Assembly (NCBI RefSeq): GCF_900106945.1
Contig: NZ_FNNE01000003.1
Span: 310,001-374,000 of the forward strand
Length of the DNA stretch: 64,000 nucleotides
Direction of reading: 5' to 3'
Origin: Marinobacter mobilis
Lineage (GTDB): Bacteria; Pseudomonadota; Gammaproteobacteria; Pseudomonadales; Oleiphilaceae
Positions 1 through 9,052 of the stretch are shown here, piece after piece. The notes below the pieces were generated by a model, which had not been told where the DNA came from, searched no databases, and saw nothing but the letters and a program-made list of their open reading frames with translations. Numbering within the stretch: the first letter of the stretch is position 1; each line of letters opens with the position of its first letter. A program made the position numbers and the translations under genes.

Positions 1-1025
1 AGAAGCGTTAACCTTTCCGGGTCTCGAGTGCGCGCTCGTTGCAGCAGGGCGTCCCGGAACAGATCGTGGTAGCGGAACCATTCGTTCTTGGTGTCGAGGG
101 GAATCAGGAACAGATTCTGCTGGATCAGGCGCTCCAGGTAGGTTTGGCTGTCTCTGCTGGCTCGTATCGCATCAGCGAGGGATCCAGACAGTCGCGGTGT
201 GCACGCGGTATCGACGAGGAAGTCGTGGATGTCGGCTGGTTGTCTGTCGAGGATTTCACTGAACACATAACGTGTGATGGGCTGGCCGCCCACCTCCAGA
301 AGCTGGGGCTTAGCGGCGGTTGACGCAGTATCGTGCCCAGAGAGCGCGGTCAGTTGCATGGCAGCTACCCAGCCCTCGGTTTGCTGCCAGATTCTGTGGG
401 CATCATCGTCGCTCAGGGAAATATCCATGTAGTCCCTGAAGAAATAACGGCATTCTGCCTCGGAAAACGCCAGCACCTGCGGTTGGATGTCGCTGATCCA
501 CTGCCTTACGCGCCAGCGATCCAGAGGTAATTCGGGCTCGACGCGGGACGTGAGGGTAACCGTTACGTGGGGTGGCAGGTAATCTATAAAATACCCGAGT
601 TGGCGTTGAATGCCGGGGTCCGCGATCAGATGAAGGTCATCAAGCACTAGGCTTATGGGCGCCGTGGACTGCGTCAGGGCATTGATAAGCCCGGCAACCG
701 CGCCGTCCATTTCATGGTCTTCATAGCTGCCGAGACGTTGCGCGACGTCCTCGGTGCCAGGCAGCCCTGCGTCGTTCAGAGCGCCGATTACGTACTGCCA
801 GAACCGCCTGGGGCTGTTGTCATTTTCATCCAGCGAGAGCCAGGCGACGCGCCCGGTCAATCCACCACTCCACTGACTGACCAGCGTGGTTTTGCCATAG
901 CCCGCCGGGGCGACCACCAGGTTGACCCGCTTCTGCGGTGCCGGATCCAGCCGGCGGTGCAGCCGTGTGCGGTTGACGGCACGGGCATCGGTGGCTGGTT
1001 TTAAAAATTTGGTGGTCAGCAGCAT
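1..1025 (-). CDS. MalT/LuxR-family ATP-dependent transcriptional regulator (5' part, cut by window start)
   Basis: Reading the minus strand from the ATG at 1025 gives an open frame to the window edge (341 codons). It starts MLLTTKFLKPATDARAVNRTRLHRRL and so matches the opening of MalT-type regulators, in which a STAND ATPase domain precedes TPR-like repeats and a C-terminal LuxR helix-turn-helix. A P-loop APAGYGKTTL lies at about residues 39-48, followed by the WLSLDENDN and LVLDDLHLI (Walker B-like) motifs. The LuxR DNA-binding end lies outside the window, so the regulated genes cannot be named. The gene diverges from cysB with 252 bp between them. The family is clear; the inducer and targets are unknown. 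Confidence 0.85.
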   Translation of the reverse strand, partial: MLLTTKFLKPATDARAVNRTRLHRRLDPAPQKRVNLVVAPAGYGKTTLVSQWSGGLTGRVAWLSLDENDNSPRRFWQYVIGALNDAGLPGTEDVAQRLGSYEDHEMDGAVAGLINALTQSTAPISLVLDDLHLIADPGIQRQLGYFIDYLPPHVTVTLTSRVEPELPLDRWRVRQWISDIQPQVLAFSEAECRYFFRDYMDISLSDDDAHRIWQQTEGWVAAMQLTALSGHDTASTAAKPQLLEVGGQPITRYVFSEILDRQPADIHDFLVDTACTPRLSGSLADAIRASRDSQTYLERLIQQNLFLIPLDTKNEWFRYHDLFRDALLQRARTRDPERLTL

Positions 1026-1172
1026 GGGGCGGTGGATAGCTCATTGTTACGTCAATGAATTGTCTGGTTTGGAGCGGTGAAGTCAAGCATCGCTAGATCA
1101 TTTTGTTTGAGCATGTCCAAGCGTTGCTTGATATTTGGTCTAAACTGACAGAGCAAAGGGTATGTATTCTTA

Positions 1173-1204
1173 AAACGCATGAAAAACTATTTCTTTATGC
1201 GTAT
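1173..1204. promoter_or_regulatory. Imperfect inverted repeat upstream of cysB
   Basis: ACGCAT (1175-1180) is repeated inverted as ATGCGT (1197-1202), and AT-rich flanks extend the match to roughly 15 bp per arm with a few mismatches. It lies about 75 bp ahead of the cysB start, in the 1026-1277 gap shared with the divergent MalT-type gene. CysB proteins bind AT-rich sites and repress their own gene in enterics, so an autoregulatory site is possible. That role is inference. I see nothing else definite in this gap. Confidence 0.4.
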
Positions 1205-1244
1205 TCTTCGGGGTATGTGGTCAGTGAATAAGACCCACTGGTAA

Positions 1245-2255
<1,011 letters not shown>

Positions 2256-2281
2256 GCCGACCGGCTAAGGGGCGAACAGAA

Positions 2282-2309
2282 AAAGTGCCCGGATGACAGG
2301 GCACTTTTA
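2282..2309. terminator. Bidirectional terminator between cysB and cysH
   Basis: AAAAGTGCCC (2282-2291) and GGGCACTTTT (2300-2309) form a perfect 10-bp stem with an 8-nt loop. The A-run on one side and the T-run on the other let it work for both convergent genes. Confidence 0.85.
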
Positions 2310-2327
2310 TACGTTTGCGCCAGCGGA

Positions 2328-3050
2328 TCAGTCGTGGGCAATGATATTGCCGGCGTGTAGTCCGCATTCCTTCTTGGTGGCTTCTTCCCACCACCAGCGT
2401 CCTTCCCGCTCATGCTGTCCTGGAAGCACCGGACGGGTGCAGGGTTGGCAGCCAATGCTGATAAAGCCCTTTTCGTGCAGCTTGTTATAAGGCGCTTCGG
2501 TCATTCGAATGTAGTCCCACACTTCCTTGGACGACCAGTTGGCCAGCGGATTGAACTTGATCAGGGTTTTGTCATCGGTAGAGAACGCAGGGTCGACCTG
2601 CACAACCGGAACATTATTGCGGGTGCCCGGGCTCTGGTCCTTGCGTTGGCCGGTGATCCAGGCGTCCACGGTCGCCAACTTGCGGCGAAGTGGGCTGACC
2701 TTGCGGATGCCGCAGCACTCAGAATGACCATCCTCGAAGAAACTGAACATGCCTTTGCGTCGAACCAGATCCTCGACCTCAGCCGCGTCGGGGAACATGA
2801 CTTCAATCTCGATACCGTAGTGTTTCCGCACAACGTCAATGAACTCGTAAGTTTCAGGGTGCAGTCGCCCGGTATCGAGGGTAAAGACCCGCAGGTTGTC
2901 GGTGAGTTTGTGGGCAAGTTCAATCAGGGCAACGTCTTCGGCACCGCTGAAGGAAATGGCAATGTTGTCGTAGCGGGCAAAGGCCGCTTTCAGGATCGCA
3001 CGAGGGCTTTGATCCGTGAGTTCCTGCTGGAGCTGGTCGATGTCTGTCAT
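2328..3050 (-). CDS. cysH: Assimilatory adenylyl-sulfate (APS) reductase
   Basis: The enzyme reduces activated sulfate to sulfite with thioredoxin during cysteine synthesis. The 240-residue protein has the PP-loop motif SFSGAED near the N-terminus. The Cys pair C112-C113 (SECCGIRK) and C201/C204 (GCQPC) are the four ligands of the [4Fe-4S] cluster that marks the APS-using type (EC 1.8.4.10); PAPS reductases of the E. coli type lack them. The catalytic Cys is C229 in ECGLH near the C-terminus. The open frame runs upstream to 3155, but the added residues do not look like the family and [11 protein letters not shown] at 3050 is the better start. It is convergent with cysB and divergent from thrH. 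Confidence 0.93.
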   Translation of the reverse strand: MTDIDQLQQELTDQSPRAILKAAFARYDNIAISFSGAEDVALIELAHKLTDNLRVFTLDTGRLHPETYEFIDVVRKHYGIEIEVMFPDAAEVEDLVRRKGMFSFFEDGHSECCGIRKVSPLRRKLATVDAWITGQRKDQSPGTRNNVPVVQVDPAFSTDDKTLIKFNPLANWSSKEVWDYIRMTEAPYNKLHEKGFISIGCQPCTRPVLPGQHEREGRWWWEEATKKECGLHAGNIIAHD

Positions 3051-3119
3051 GGCTCGCCAAGATTTATGTAAGTGTGCGGCAAATCTACCATTATGGTGCG
3101 CCAGGGCGAAAGAAAATGG

Positions 3120-3137
3120 CGGTATATCGATATACCG
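3120..3137. promoter_or_regulatory. 18-bp perfect palindrome between cysH and thrH
   Basis: CGGTATATCGATATACCG reads identically on both strands. It lies 70 bp upstream of the cysH start and 95 bp upstream of the thrH start, in a 182-bp divergent gap. A fully symmetric site of this length without a spacer suggests the operator of a dimeric repressor. I cannot assign the regulator; it does not resemble a LysR-type T-N11-A site, so CysB is not the obvious ligand. Confidence 0.55.
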
Positions 3138-3232
3138 GTGCCAAGGCCGGTGCATTCGTGGACGGATTTTTCTATCATACGCCCTGCATCAGGGCTATCA
3201 GGCCCAAAACACAGACAGATTAGGAGACCGCA

Positions 3233-3841
3233 GTGGAACTCGCTTGCCTTGACCTTGAAGGGGTATTGATCCCAGAGATCTGGATCGCATTTGCCGAGAA
3301 AACGGGCATTGAAGAGCTCAAGGCAACAACCCGTGATATTCCGGACTATGACGTGCTGATGACCCAGCGTCTGCGCATTCTGGACGAGCACGGATACGGC
3401 CTGAACGAAATCCAGGAAGTGATTAGCACCCTGGAGCCTCTCGAAGGCGCTCGGGAATTTCTGGACTGGCTGCGTGAGCGCTTCCAGGTGGTTATCCTGT
3501 CAGACACCTTCTATGAGTTCGCGATGCCGCTGATGGCAAAACTCGGTTTTCCTGCGCTGCTGTGCCACAAGCTGGAAGTGGACGAGAACGGTCGTATTAC
3601 CAACTACCTGCTGCGTCAGCGTGATCCCAAGCGCCAGTCTGTTCGTGCATTTCAGTTGTTGAACTACCGGGTGATTGCCGCAGGCGATTCCTACAATGAC
3701 ACCACCATGCTGGCTCAGGCGGAAGCGGGTATTCTGTTTCATGCACCGAAAAATGTGATCGAGGAATTCCCACAGTTCCCGGCGGTCCATGACTTCGAAG
3801 AGCTGAAAGCAACCTTCCTTCGGTTAAGCAACCGGCATTAA
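3233..3841 (+). CDS. thrH: ThrH, phosphoserine phosphatase / homoserine phosphotransferase (HAD family)
   Basis: The 202-residue HAD-fold protein closely matches Pseudomonas ThrH, which removes phosphate from phosphoserine and can transfer it to homoserine, linking serine and threonine synthesis. Motif I is CLDLEGVL with nucleophile Asp7, motif II is VILSDTF, and the last motif is AAGDSYNDTTML. The start is GTG at 3233 behind TAGGAGACC. It diverges from cysH and ends just before a strong terminator shared with pabB. Confidence 0.92.
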   Translation: MELACLDLEGVLIPEIWIAFAEKTGIEELKATTRDIPDYDVLMTQRLRILDEHGYGLNEIQEVISTLEPLEGAREFLDWLRERFQVVILSDTFYEFAMPLMAKLGFPALLCHKLEVDENGRITNYLLRQRDPKRQSVRAFQLLNYRVIAAGDSYNDTTMLAQAEAGILFHAPKNVIEEFPQFPAVHDFEELKATFLRLSNRH

Positions 3842-3889
3842 GCCAGCTTGTCAGAAGTCATCATGGCGACTTAACCCGCCATCGAGACA

Positions 3890-3930
3890 CAACAAGGCCG
3901 CCCCCGGTATTCCGGTGGGCGGCCTTGTTG
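3890..3930. terminator. Strong bidirectional terminator between thrH and pabB
   Basis: CAACAAGGCCGCCC (3890-3903) pairs perfectly with GGGCGGCCTTGTTG (3917-3930), and an inner CCGG/CCGG pair (3904-3907, 3912-3915) extends the stem. The hairpin ends 3 nt before the pabB stop codon at 3934. It has no long T-run but a very stable stem. Confidence 0.8.
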
Positions 3931-3933
3931 CAT

Positions 3934-5262
3934 TCAGGGGCTGGTTTTGGGGCCAAACTGTTTGACCAGTTCTTCCATGAGCGGCCCGACTTTATCCAGT
4001 GTTTCCTGGAATTCTGCTGACGGCACAGAATCCGCAACAACGCCGCCGCCTCCATGGCAGAACAGCTCATTGCCACGGGCATACAGCGTCCGAATCGCGA
4101 TGTTGCTGTATAGATCACCGTGATCATCGAGGGAAAACACCGAGCCGCAATAAGGGCCGCGGGGACTGGTCTCGAGTTCGTGGATGATTTCCATGGCGCG
4201 GATTTTCGGGGCTCCGGTGATGGAACCTCCGGGGAATCCACAGGCCAGCGCCCGGACCGGTGGCGTCTTGGGATCCAGTTCACCCGTCACGGTGCTGACG
4301 AGGTGATGGACATTGCGGTAGCTCTCCAGAGTCAGCAGCGGCTTGGCAGTGATTGAGCCGGACGTGCAGAACCGTCCAAGATCGTTACGCAGTAAATCCA
4401 CGATCATGATGTTTTCAGCGCGGTCCTTGATGCTGGCTTCGAGCTCGTTCGCCAGCCGCGAATCTTCCTCCTCCGACTTCCCGCGGGGCCGGGTGCCCTT
4501 GATCGGCCGGGTCACAACCTTTCCCTGACTGATTTCCAGAAAACTTTCAGGCGAGATCGACACCACCGGGTCACCGTCAATATTGAGGTAAGCGGCATGG
4601 TCTGTGGGGAATCGCCGGACCAGGTGACGGTATGCCTGCCAAAGATCGCCTTCAAAGCGGCTCTGGAAGCGGTGGGACAGGTTAACCTGATAGCAGTCGC
4701 CCGCGAGGATGTACTCCAGCACGGTAGCGACCTTTGCTTCATAACTCGCCTGGGGCTGTTCTTGACGGAACGGGTCAATGCGGAGTGTGTTCTGTGCGTG
4801 TGCGGCGCGGGATTCCTCGAGGATTTGGTTCAGTTTTTTGCTGACTTCAGGTGGGCAGAGTGCTGATTCGTGTACCTCGATGTTGCGGTCGGACTGATGA
4901 CAGGGTGACAGAAACCAGTCATAGACTGCGGCTCGAATGGGCGGCTGAGTGGTTCCCGGCGCGAATCGGGTGAGGGCACGTTCAAGCTCATAACCCGCCT
5001 CATATTCAAAAACGCCAGCGATTCGCTGGCCTTTGCTGAGCCCGGAACTGATCCGTTCGAGCTCTGTTAGCGTGGCAGCACTGGTCAGTCGGTCATCCGA
5101 AAACCGGCGTGACGGCAGGGCCGACAGCCATGGTCTGCGGGCCTGCCTCTGGCGTTCGGGACTGCCAAAACAGACAAAGCCCGAAAGGGAGGCGATCGCA
5201 GTGAGAAAACGATCACGGTGTTGCTGTGAATCAAGGTGCAGGATGTAAATGCGTTCGGACAT
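3934..5262 (-). CDS. pabB: Aminodeoxychorismate synthase component I
   Basis: PabB converts chorismate plus ammonia, supplied by the glutaminase PabA, to 4-amino-4-deoxychorismate for folate synthesis. The 442-residue protein has the chorismate-binding domain in its C-terminal two thirds. Lys255 lies in PIKGTRPRG, the lysine that marks ADC synthases, followed by NIMIVDLLRNDLGR and CGFPGGSITGAPK. It lacks the features of TrpE. No pabA lies in the window. It stands alone, convergent with thrH across a shared terminator, and diverges from the secreted protein gene at 5409. Confidence 0.92.
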   Translation of the reverse strand: MSERIYILHLDSQQHRDRFLTAIASLSGFVCFGSPERQRQARRPWLSALPSRRFSDDRLTSAATLTELERISSGLSKGQRIAGVFEYEAGYELERALTRFAPGTTQPPIRAAVYDWFLSPCHQSDRNIEVHESALCPPEVSKKLNQILEESRAAHAQNTLRIDPFRQEQPQASYEAKVATVLEYILAGDCYQVNLSHRFQSRFEGDLWQAYRHLVRRFPTDHAAYLNIDGDPVVSISPESFLEISQGKVVTRPIKGTRPRGKSEEEDSRLANELEASIKDRAENIMIVDLLRNDLGRFCTSGSITAKPLLTLESYRNVHHLVSTVTGELDPKTPPVRALACGFPGGSITGAPKIRAMEIIHELETSPRGPYCGSVFSLDDHGDLYSNIAIRTLYARGNELFCHGGGGVVADSVPSAEFQETLDKVGPLMEELVKQFGPKTSP

Positions 5263-5408
5263 GAGTCGCTCTGGTCGATCGTAACGCTATTTGGAGCGGT
5301 AAAAGTTCGCCATTATCTCAGAGAATTGCGCTCGTGAAACGGGGATTCGCCCAATCACGATCACAATCCGCCATAACAACGAAAAATAACGACAAAACAG
5401 GAGGACCT

Positions 5409-5969
5409 GTGAAGAAGTCAGGAAGAGTGTCGGCAGCCCTTGTTGCCACTTTGCTTATGATCCCGTCCATCGGTCTGGCACAGGAAGACGCCCGCCCCCA
5501 GCCAACCCCGGAACAGATTGCCCGGGAAGTACAGAACAATTCTGGCTTTATAGCCCGTAATGCCCTTAGCAAAGCGCAATCATTGCTGGAATATTATGAC
5601 GACTTTGCGCCCTTTGGGTTGGCGCTGTTCCCCAGTGGACAGATCAAATACGTATGGGCCATCAAGCCCGGGGAGAATATCGATAACATCAACGGCCCGT
5701 TGGTACTGAACTCTGTAAGAACGGCGCTGGCTTCACAGGCCAGCAACGGCATCATTCTCGGTTCCGCGGTGGTTTACAAGTATCAGTCTTCCGACGAGGG
5801 CGCAGATCCGCAGATCAACATCGAGATTGAATACTTTGGTGGTTTTGCCCAGGTACTGGCGACCCATTTCAGCAAAACGGACGAAGGCTATGAATACAGC
5901 GAAGGCGTATTCGGAGAGTTTGACTCGATTGTGTTTGCCCCGCAGACCGCCCCTGAAGAAAGCGAGTAA
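5409..5969 (+). CDS. Secreted protein of unknown function
   Basis: The open frame begins at 5334, but AGGAGG at 5399-5404 points to the GTG at 5409, giving 186 residues that begin with a clean signal peptide (MKKSGRVSAALVATLL...GLA|QED). The mature part is about 160 residues, has no Cys, and contains the segments LLEYYDDFAPFGLALFPSG and INIEIEYFGGFAQVLATHF. I do not recognise a family. A periplasmic or extracellular location is inferred from the signal peptide. It lies 193 bp ahead of the DUF6160 gene, with a weak inverted repeat (CTGGTT 5984-5989 / AACCAG 6005-6010) after the stop. Confidence 0.75.
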   Translation: MKKSGRVSAALVATLLMIPSIGLAQEDARPQPTPEQIAREVQNNSGFIARNALSKAQSLLEYYDDFAPFGLALFPSGQIKYVWAIKPGENIDNINGPLVLNSVRTALASQASNGIILGSAVVYKYQSSDEGADPQINIEIEYFGGFAQVLATHFSKTDEGYEYSEGVFGEFDSIVFAPQTAPEESE

Positions 5970-6101
5970 GTGCTAAGTGAGATCTGGTTCTTGTTAAAAA
6001 GTGAAACCAGTCTCAATCAAATGTAAGTGGGTGTAAGCGGATAGTTAATTATTGTGCGCCTGATCTCAGATTCCCTCGTCCTGCTCTGCAAAACTGGCCC
6101 T

Positions 6102-6122
6102 GCGTTCAAGGAAATTGAACGC
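6102..6122 (+). promoter_or_regulatory. Hairpin in the leader of the DUF6160 gene
   Basis: GCGTTCAA (6102-6109) and TTGAACGC (6115-6122) form a perfect 8-bp stem with loop GGAAA, 41 bp ahead of the start codon. There is no T-run, so it is not a terminator. It may be a stabilising 5' hairpin on an abundant mRNA or an operator; the sequence cannot tell which. Confidence 0.45.
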
Positions 6123-6162
6123 GACAAAAATAATAGAAATATTCCTTCTTAAGGAGAACAAA

Positions 6163-7101
6163 ATGAAAGGCCTGAAAAAAATTGCTCTGGCAACTGCGGT
6201 TGCAGCTGTACCTTTCGCCGCCCAGGCGGAACTGAAAGCCATGGACGACGCGACCCTGGGTTCCGTAACTGGTCAGTCCGGTATCACTATCGAGCTGGCA
6301 GCTAACGTAAGCGTTGGCGAAGTTGCGTATCAGGACGACGGTTTCCTGGCAATCACTGGCCTGTCCATCGGTGGTGCAACTCCGGGCACCGCTCTTGACG
6401 ACATCAAGCTGACCATCGACGTTGCTGGTGCTGGCGGAGCTGGCGTTGGCGCTGGCCCGACTGCCGGTCTGATGGGTACCAACTACCTGGCAACGGCCGC
6501 TCCTGCTGTTGGCGCTACCTGGGCCGATACCAACCCGAACAACCGCGAAGCTGGCATGCCGACCGTTCAGGACGGTGACCTGGTGATCGGTCTGCGTTCG
6601 CTCTCCGGTAACCCGGTTGACTACGGTCTGGGCGTACAGAGCGTAGCTCTGCACAAGAGCACTGGCGGAACCATTGGTGACCTGGCTTCAACTGCCGGTA
6701 CTACCCTGATCTCCGATCTCTACATTGCTGGTGCTCTGGGTCCGATCGACATCGTTATCCAGGAAGACACCAATGTGATGAACATTGGCGCCTACTTCAA
6801 CGCTCAGGGCTCCCTGAACGCTAATTTCGTTGGCACCTACCTGGACTTCGCCCTGCACAACAGCCGTGGTGCGGATCAGAACAGCCTGAACGGCGCGGTC
6901 AGCTTCGCTTACGCGCAGGTTGATATCGGTCTGGCAACCAACGCTGCTGGTGAAGATGCTCTGGCGTTCAACGTCAACAACTTCTCCGGCGACCTGGACC
7001 TGACCAACATCCGCATGGGTAACGCTGCGAACCCATCCATCGGTAACGTTTACATGACTGACGTCGCTGTAAATGCTCAGATGACTGTTTACGGTCACTA
7101 A
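6163..7101 (+). CDS. DUF6160 (FilA-like) secreted surface protein
   Basis: The 312-residue protein starts at the ATG behind AAGGAG (6151-6156), not at the upstream 6115 codon. It has a signal peptide ending AAQA|ELKAMDD, then ATLGSVTGQSGITIEL, the hallmark opening of DUF6160 proteins, which are sometimes labelled putative pilus protein FilA. The mature part is rich in Gly, Ala, Asn and Thr, has no Cys, and is built of beta-type segments such as GDLDLTNIRMGN and IGNVYMTDVAVNAQ. Codon use looks strongly biased toward frequent codons, suggesting high expression. A near-ideal terminator follows directly, so it is probably transcribed alone. Its role in adhesion or pilus-like surface structures is not established here. 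Confidence 0.82.
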   Translation: MKGLKKIALATAVAAVPFAAQAELKAMDDATLGSVTGQSGITIELAANVSVGEVAYQDDGFLAITGLSIGGATPGTALDDIKLTIDVAGAGGAGVGAGPTAGLMGTNYLATAAPAVGATWADTNPNNREAGMPTVQDGDLVIGLRSLSGNPVDYGLGVQSVALHKSTGGTIGDLASTAGTTLISDLYIAGALGPIDIVIQEDTNVMNIGAYFNAQGSLNANFVGTYLDFALHNSRGADQNSLNGAVSFAYAQVDIGLATNAAGEDALAFNVNNFSGDLDLTNIRMGNAANPSIGNVYMTDVAVNAQMTVYGH

Positions 7102-7126
7102 GCTGCCGATCAGCTTCGGCTGAGAG

Positions 7127-7153
7127 AAAACCACCCTTCGGGGTGGTTTTTTT
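7127..7153 (+). terminator. Intrinsic terminator of the DUF6160 gene
   Basis: AAAACCACCC (7127-7136), a TTCG tetraloop and GGGTGGTTTT (7141-7150) followed by TTT form a textbook rho-independent terminator 26 bp after the stop codon. Confidence 0.95.
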
Positions 7154-7205
7154 GTGGGCGGAAATTGACCAACCGCGCTGGCGGGCGCTCGATCAGTCCG
7201 GCACA

Positions 7206-7236
7206 AAAAAGAGAGCCTGTCAGGGGCTCTCTTTTT
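7206..7236. terminator. Second terminator, serving the minus-strand gene at 7262
   Basis: AAAAAGAGAGCC (7206-7217) pairs with GGCTCTCTTTTT (7225-7236) around a 7-nt loop. Its T-run on the minus strand follows the 7262-7879 gene; on the plus strand it would back up the DUF6160 terminator. Confidence 0.88.
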
Positions 7237-7261
7237 GGCTTCTACGTTGTCTGCGTATTGC

Positions 7262-7879
7262 TTACTGGTCGGGAACCTGGATGGAGAGGTCGAAACCACC
7301 GCCGGGCCTGGGCACTAGCGTAATTGGGCCTTCATCAATACCCTGGGGCAGGGTGATCTGATCGATACCGGGAGGGTGTCCGATGGACAGGTTCAGGCTA
7401 CTGCCGTCAAACGCTATACCCAGCTGGTCGTTCATAAACGATTGGGCAAAGGGACCGTCTGGGATTATCAGTTGTTCGCCGAAAATAATCGGAGGAATGT
7501 TGGGGATTTCGTAATTGGGTGGCTGGAGTGCAGCGAGCTCGGCCGTTGGCGTGAGCAAGGTGCGTCTTATGAACTCTTCCTCGGCCTCTCTCAGGGATGC
7601 GAAGCGTTCTTCTTCCTCGAGAAACTGGACCTCACCGCGGTCGGACTCTGCTTCAGACTCAAGTTGAACTGGCTCACCAGGCGAAATGGTCAGCGAGCGC
7701 AGAATCCGGCGTCGGTCGGCTTCTGCTTGTTGCTGTCGCCTGGGGACGACAATAACGGCAGAGTCTTTTACGTAGGTTTCCACCATTTCATCGGAGGTCA
7801 GCGAACGTACGCCTGCGGATACCGGCAGACTACCCACGGCGCCGATTATGGCGGTCAATAGGATAGGATGTTGTTTCAT
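7262..7879 (-). CDS. Secreted hypothetical protein
   Basis: The long minus-strand frame runs up to 8398, but only the part from the ATG at 7879 looks coding. It gives 205 residues opening with a signal peptide (MKQHPILLTAIIGAV...SAG). Next come LTSDEMVETYVKDSAVIVVP, then a charged helical stretch rich in Glu/Arg (about residues 45-100), and a Pro/Gly/Ile-rich tail with PNIPPIIFGEQLIIPDG. No Cys is seen. I do not recognise a family. It is convergent with the DUF6160 gene and shares its terminator region, so a link between the two is possible but unproven. Confidence 0.7.
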   Translation of the reverse strand: MKQHPILLTAIIGAVGSLPVSAGVRSLTSDEMVETYVKDSAVIVVPRRQQQAEADRRRILRSLTISPGEPVQLESEAESDRGEVQFLEEEERFASLREAEEEFIRRTLLTPTAELAALQPPNYEIPNIPPIIFGEQLIIPDGPFAQSFMNDQLGIAFDGSSLNLSIGHPPGIDQITLPQGIDEGPITLVPRPGGGFDLSIQVPDQ

Positions 7880-8050
7880 GGTCGGCCTCAGGCGGTTGCT
7901 CAAACATTGTTCGTTACTTGAAGTATTTGTGTTTGAGAGGCCTAATTCAAGGATAAAATCCCAGGTTTGTGATCGCCTTTCAGGACTCATGGTTTTGTTT
8001 CCTGGCAAGGCGGCAGAAGAGCCTGGATATACCGGTAAACGGGGAGTTTG

Positions 8051-9052
8051 ATGGTTTTCAGAGCAGTCGGTAATCAATGGCGAAAACGGTGGTCCCGTTG
8101 GGTTGACCGGCGTCTTCCCCGTGCGGACAAACGGGCGTTCGCACAAAGCAATATCTTCATCCTGCCGACCGGCATGGGGTGGATATTTGCCGTATTGCTG
8201 GTTGTCATGCTCCTCACGGGGATCAATTATCAGAACAGCCTGATCTTCTTGCTCACTTTTTTCCTGGGCGTGGTGTTTGTCGCGGCCATGCATCAGACCC
8301 ACAGTAATCTGTCGGGTCTGGAGTTGACCCTGGTTCACGCCGGAGAAGGCCATGCCGGCGAAACGATCCCCTTTCTGCTTCGTGGCAGTTCCGGTCATGC
8401 AGCCAACCTCGCGTTGTCCGTGCGAGTGGATGGTGCCAGCGAAGGTAGCGAATTAAGCATGCAACATGTGGATCGCAACACCTCCAGTGACATGAGATTG
8501 TTTGTACAGGCGGCGCAACGGGGCTATTTGCGACTTGATCGGGTTCGTGTTGAAACCCGGTTCCCGTTTGGCCTGTTATTGGCGTGGTCCTGGTTGCGCC
8601 CGCAGACGGCTGCAATCGTCTATCCCAAGCCACTAACGCCACCGATACCGGTGGCGGTGGGTGTCGATGGTGACGAAACCGGACGTGAGGCGCGAGTGCA
8701 GGGACAGGACCACGCCGAAATGCGTCCCTGGCGTCTGGGGGATCTGAGCCAGCGGGTTCAGTGGAAGCGATATGCGCGCTCCGGAGACATGGTGATTGCT
8801 GACTGGCAAGGCGAGCAGGGCAGTCCCCATTGGCTCGACTTTGCGTCGTTCCCCGGCGTAGACACCGAGATGCGACTTAGCTATCTCACCGCCATGGTGC
8901 TGGAGCGCGCTCAATCTGGGGAGGTCTTCGGTTTGCGCCTTCCTGGTCAGGACATTGACCCTGACACCGGAGCCAAACACACCCAACGGTGTCTGCGCTG
9001 TCTCGCCCTGTTCGGTATCGATAAGGAACCGTCGAAGGTGAAGGCGAAATGA
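8051..9052 (+). CDS. DUF58 domain membrane protein
   Basis: The 333-residue protein has two membrane segments near residues 40-80 (FAVLLVVMLLTGINYQNSLIFLLTFFLGVVF) and the DUF58 core RPWRLGDLSQRVQWKRYARSGD in the second half. DUF58 proteins carry a von Willebrand-like fold and usually sit between a MoxR ATPase and a transglutaminase. Here the transglutaminase follows with an ATGA overlap, but no MoxR gene precedes it. The ATG at 8051 is preferred to the TTG at 8048 because GGGGAG lies just upstream. Confidence 0.88.
   Translation: MVFRAVGNQWRKRWSRWVDRRLPRADKRAFAQSNIFILPTGMGWIFAVLLVVMLLTGINYQNSLIFLLTFFLGVVFVAAMHQTHSNLSGLELTLVHAGEGHAGETIPFLLRGSSGHAANLALSVRVDGASEGSELSMQHVDRNTSSDMRLFVQAAQRGYLRLDRVRVETRFPFGLLLAWSWLRPQTAAIVYPKPLTPPIPVAVGVDGDETGREARVQGQDHAEMRPWRLGDLSQRVQWKRYARSGDMVIADWQGEQGSPHWLDFASFPGVDTEMRLSYLTAMVLERAQSGEVFGLRLPGQDIDPDTGAKHTQRCLRCLALFGIDKEPSKVKAK

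Noticed and set aside
2412..3071. 219-codon plus-strand open frame opposite cysH
   Set aside because: cysH has clear Fe-S and catalytic Cys motifs; the antisense product has no recognisable features.
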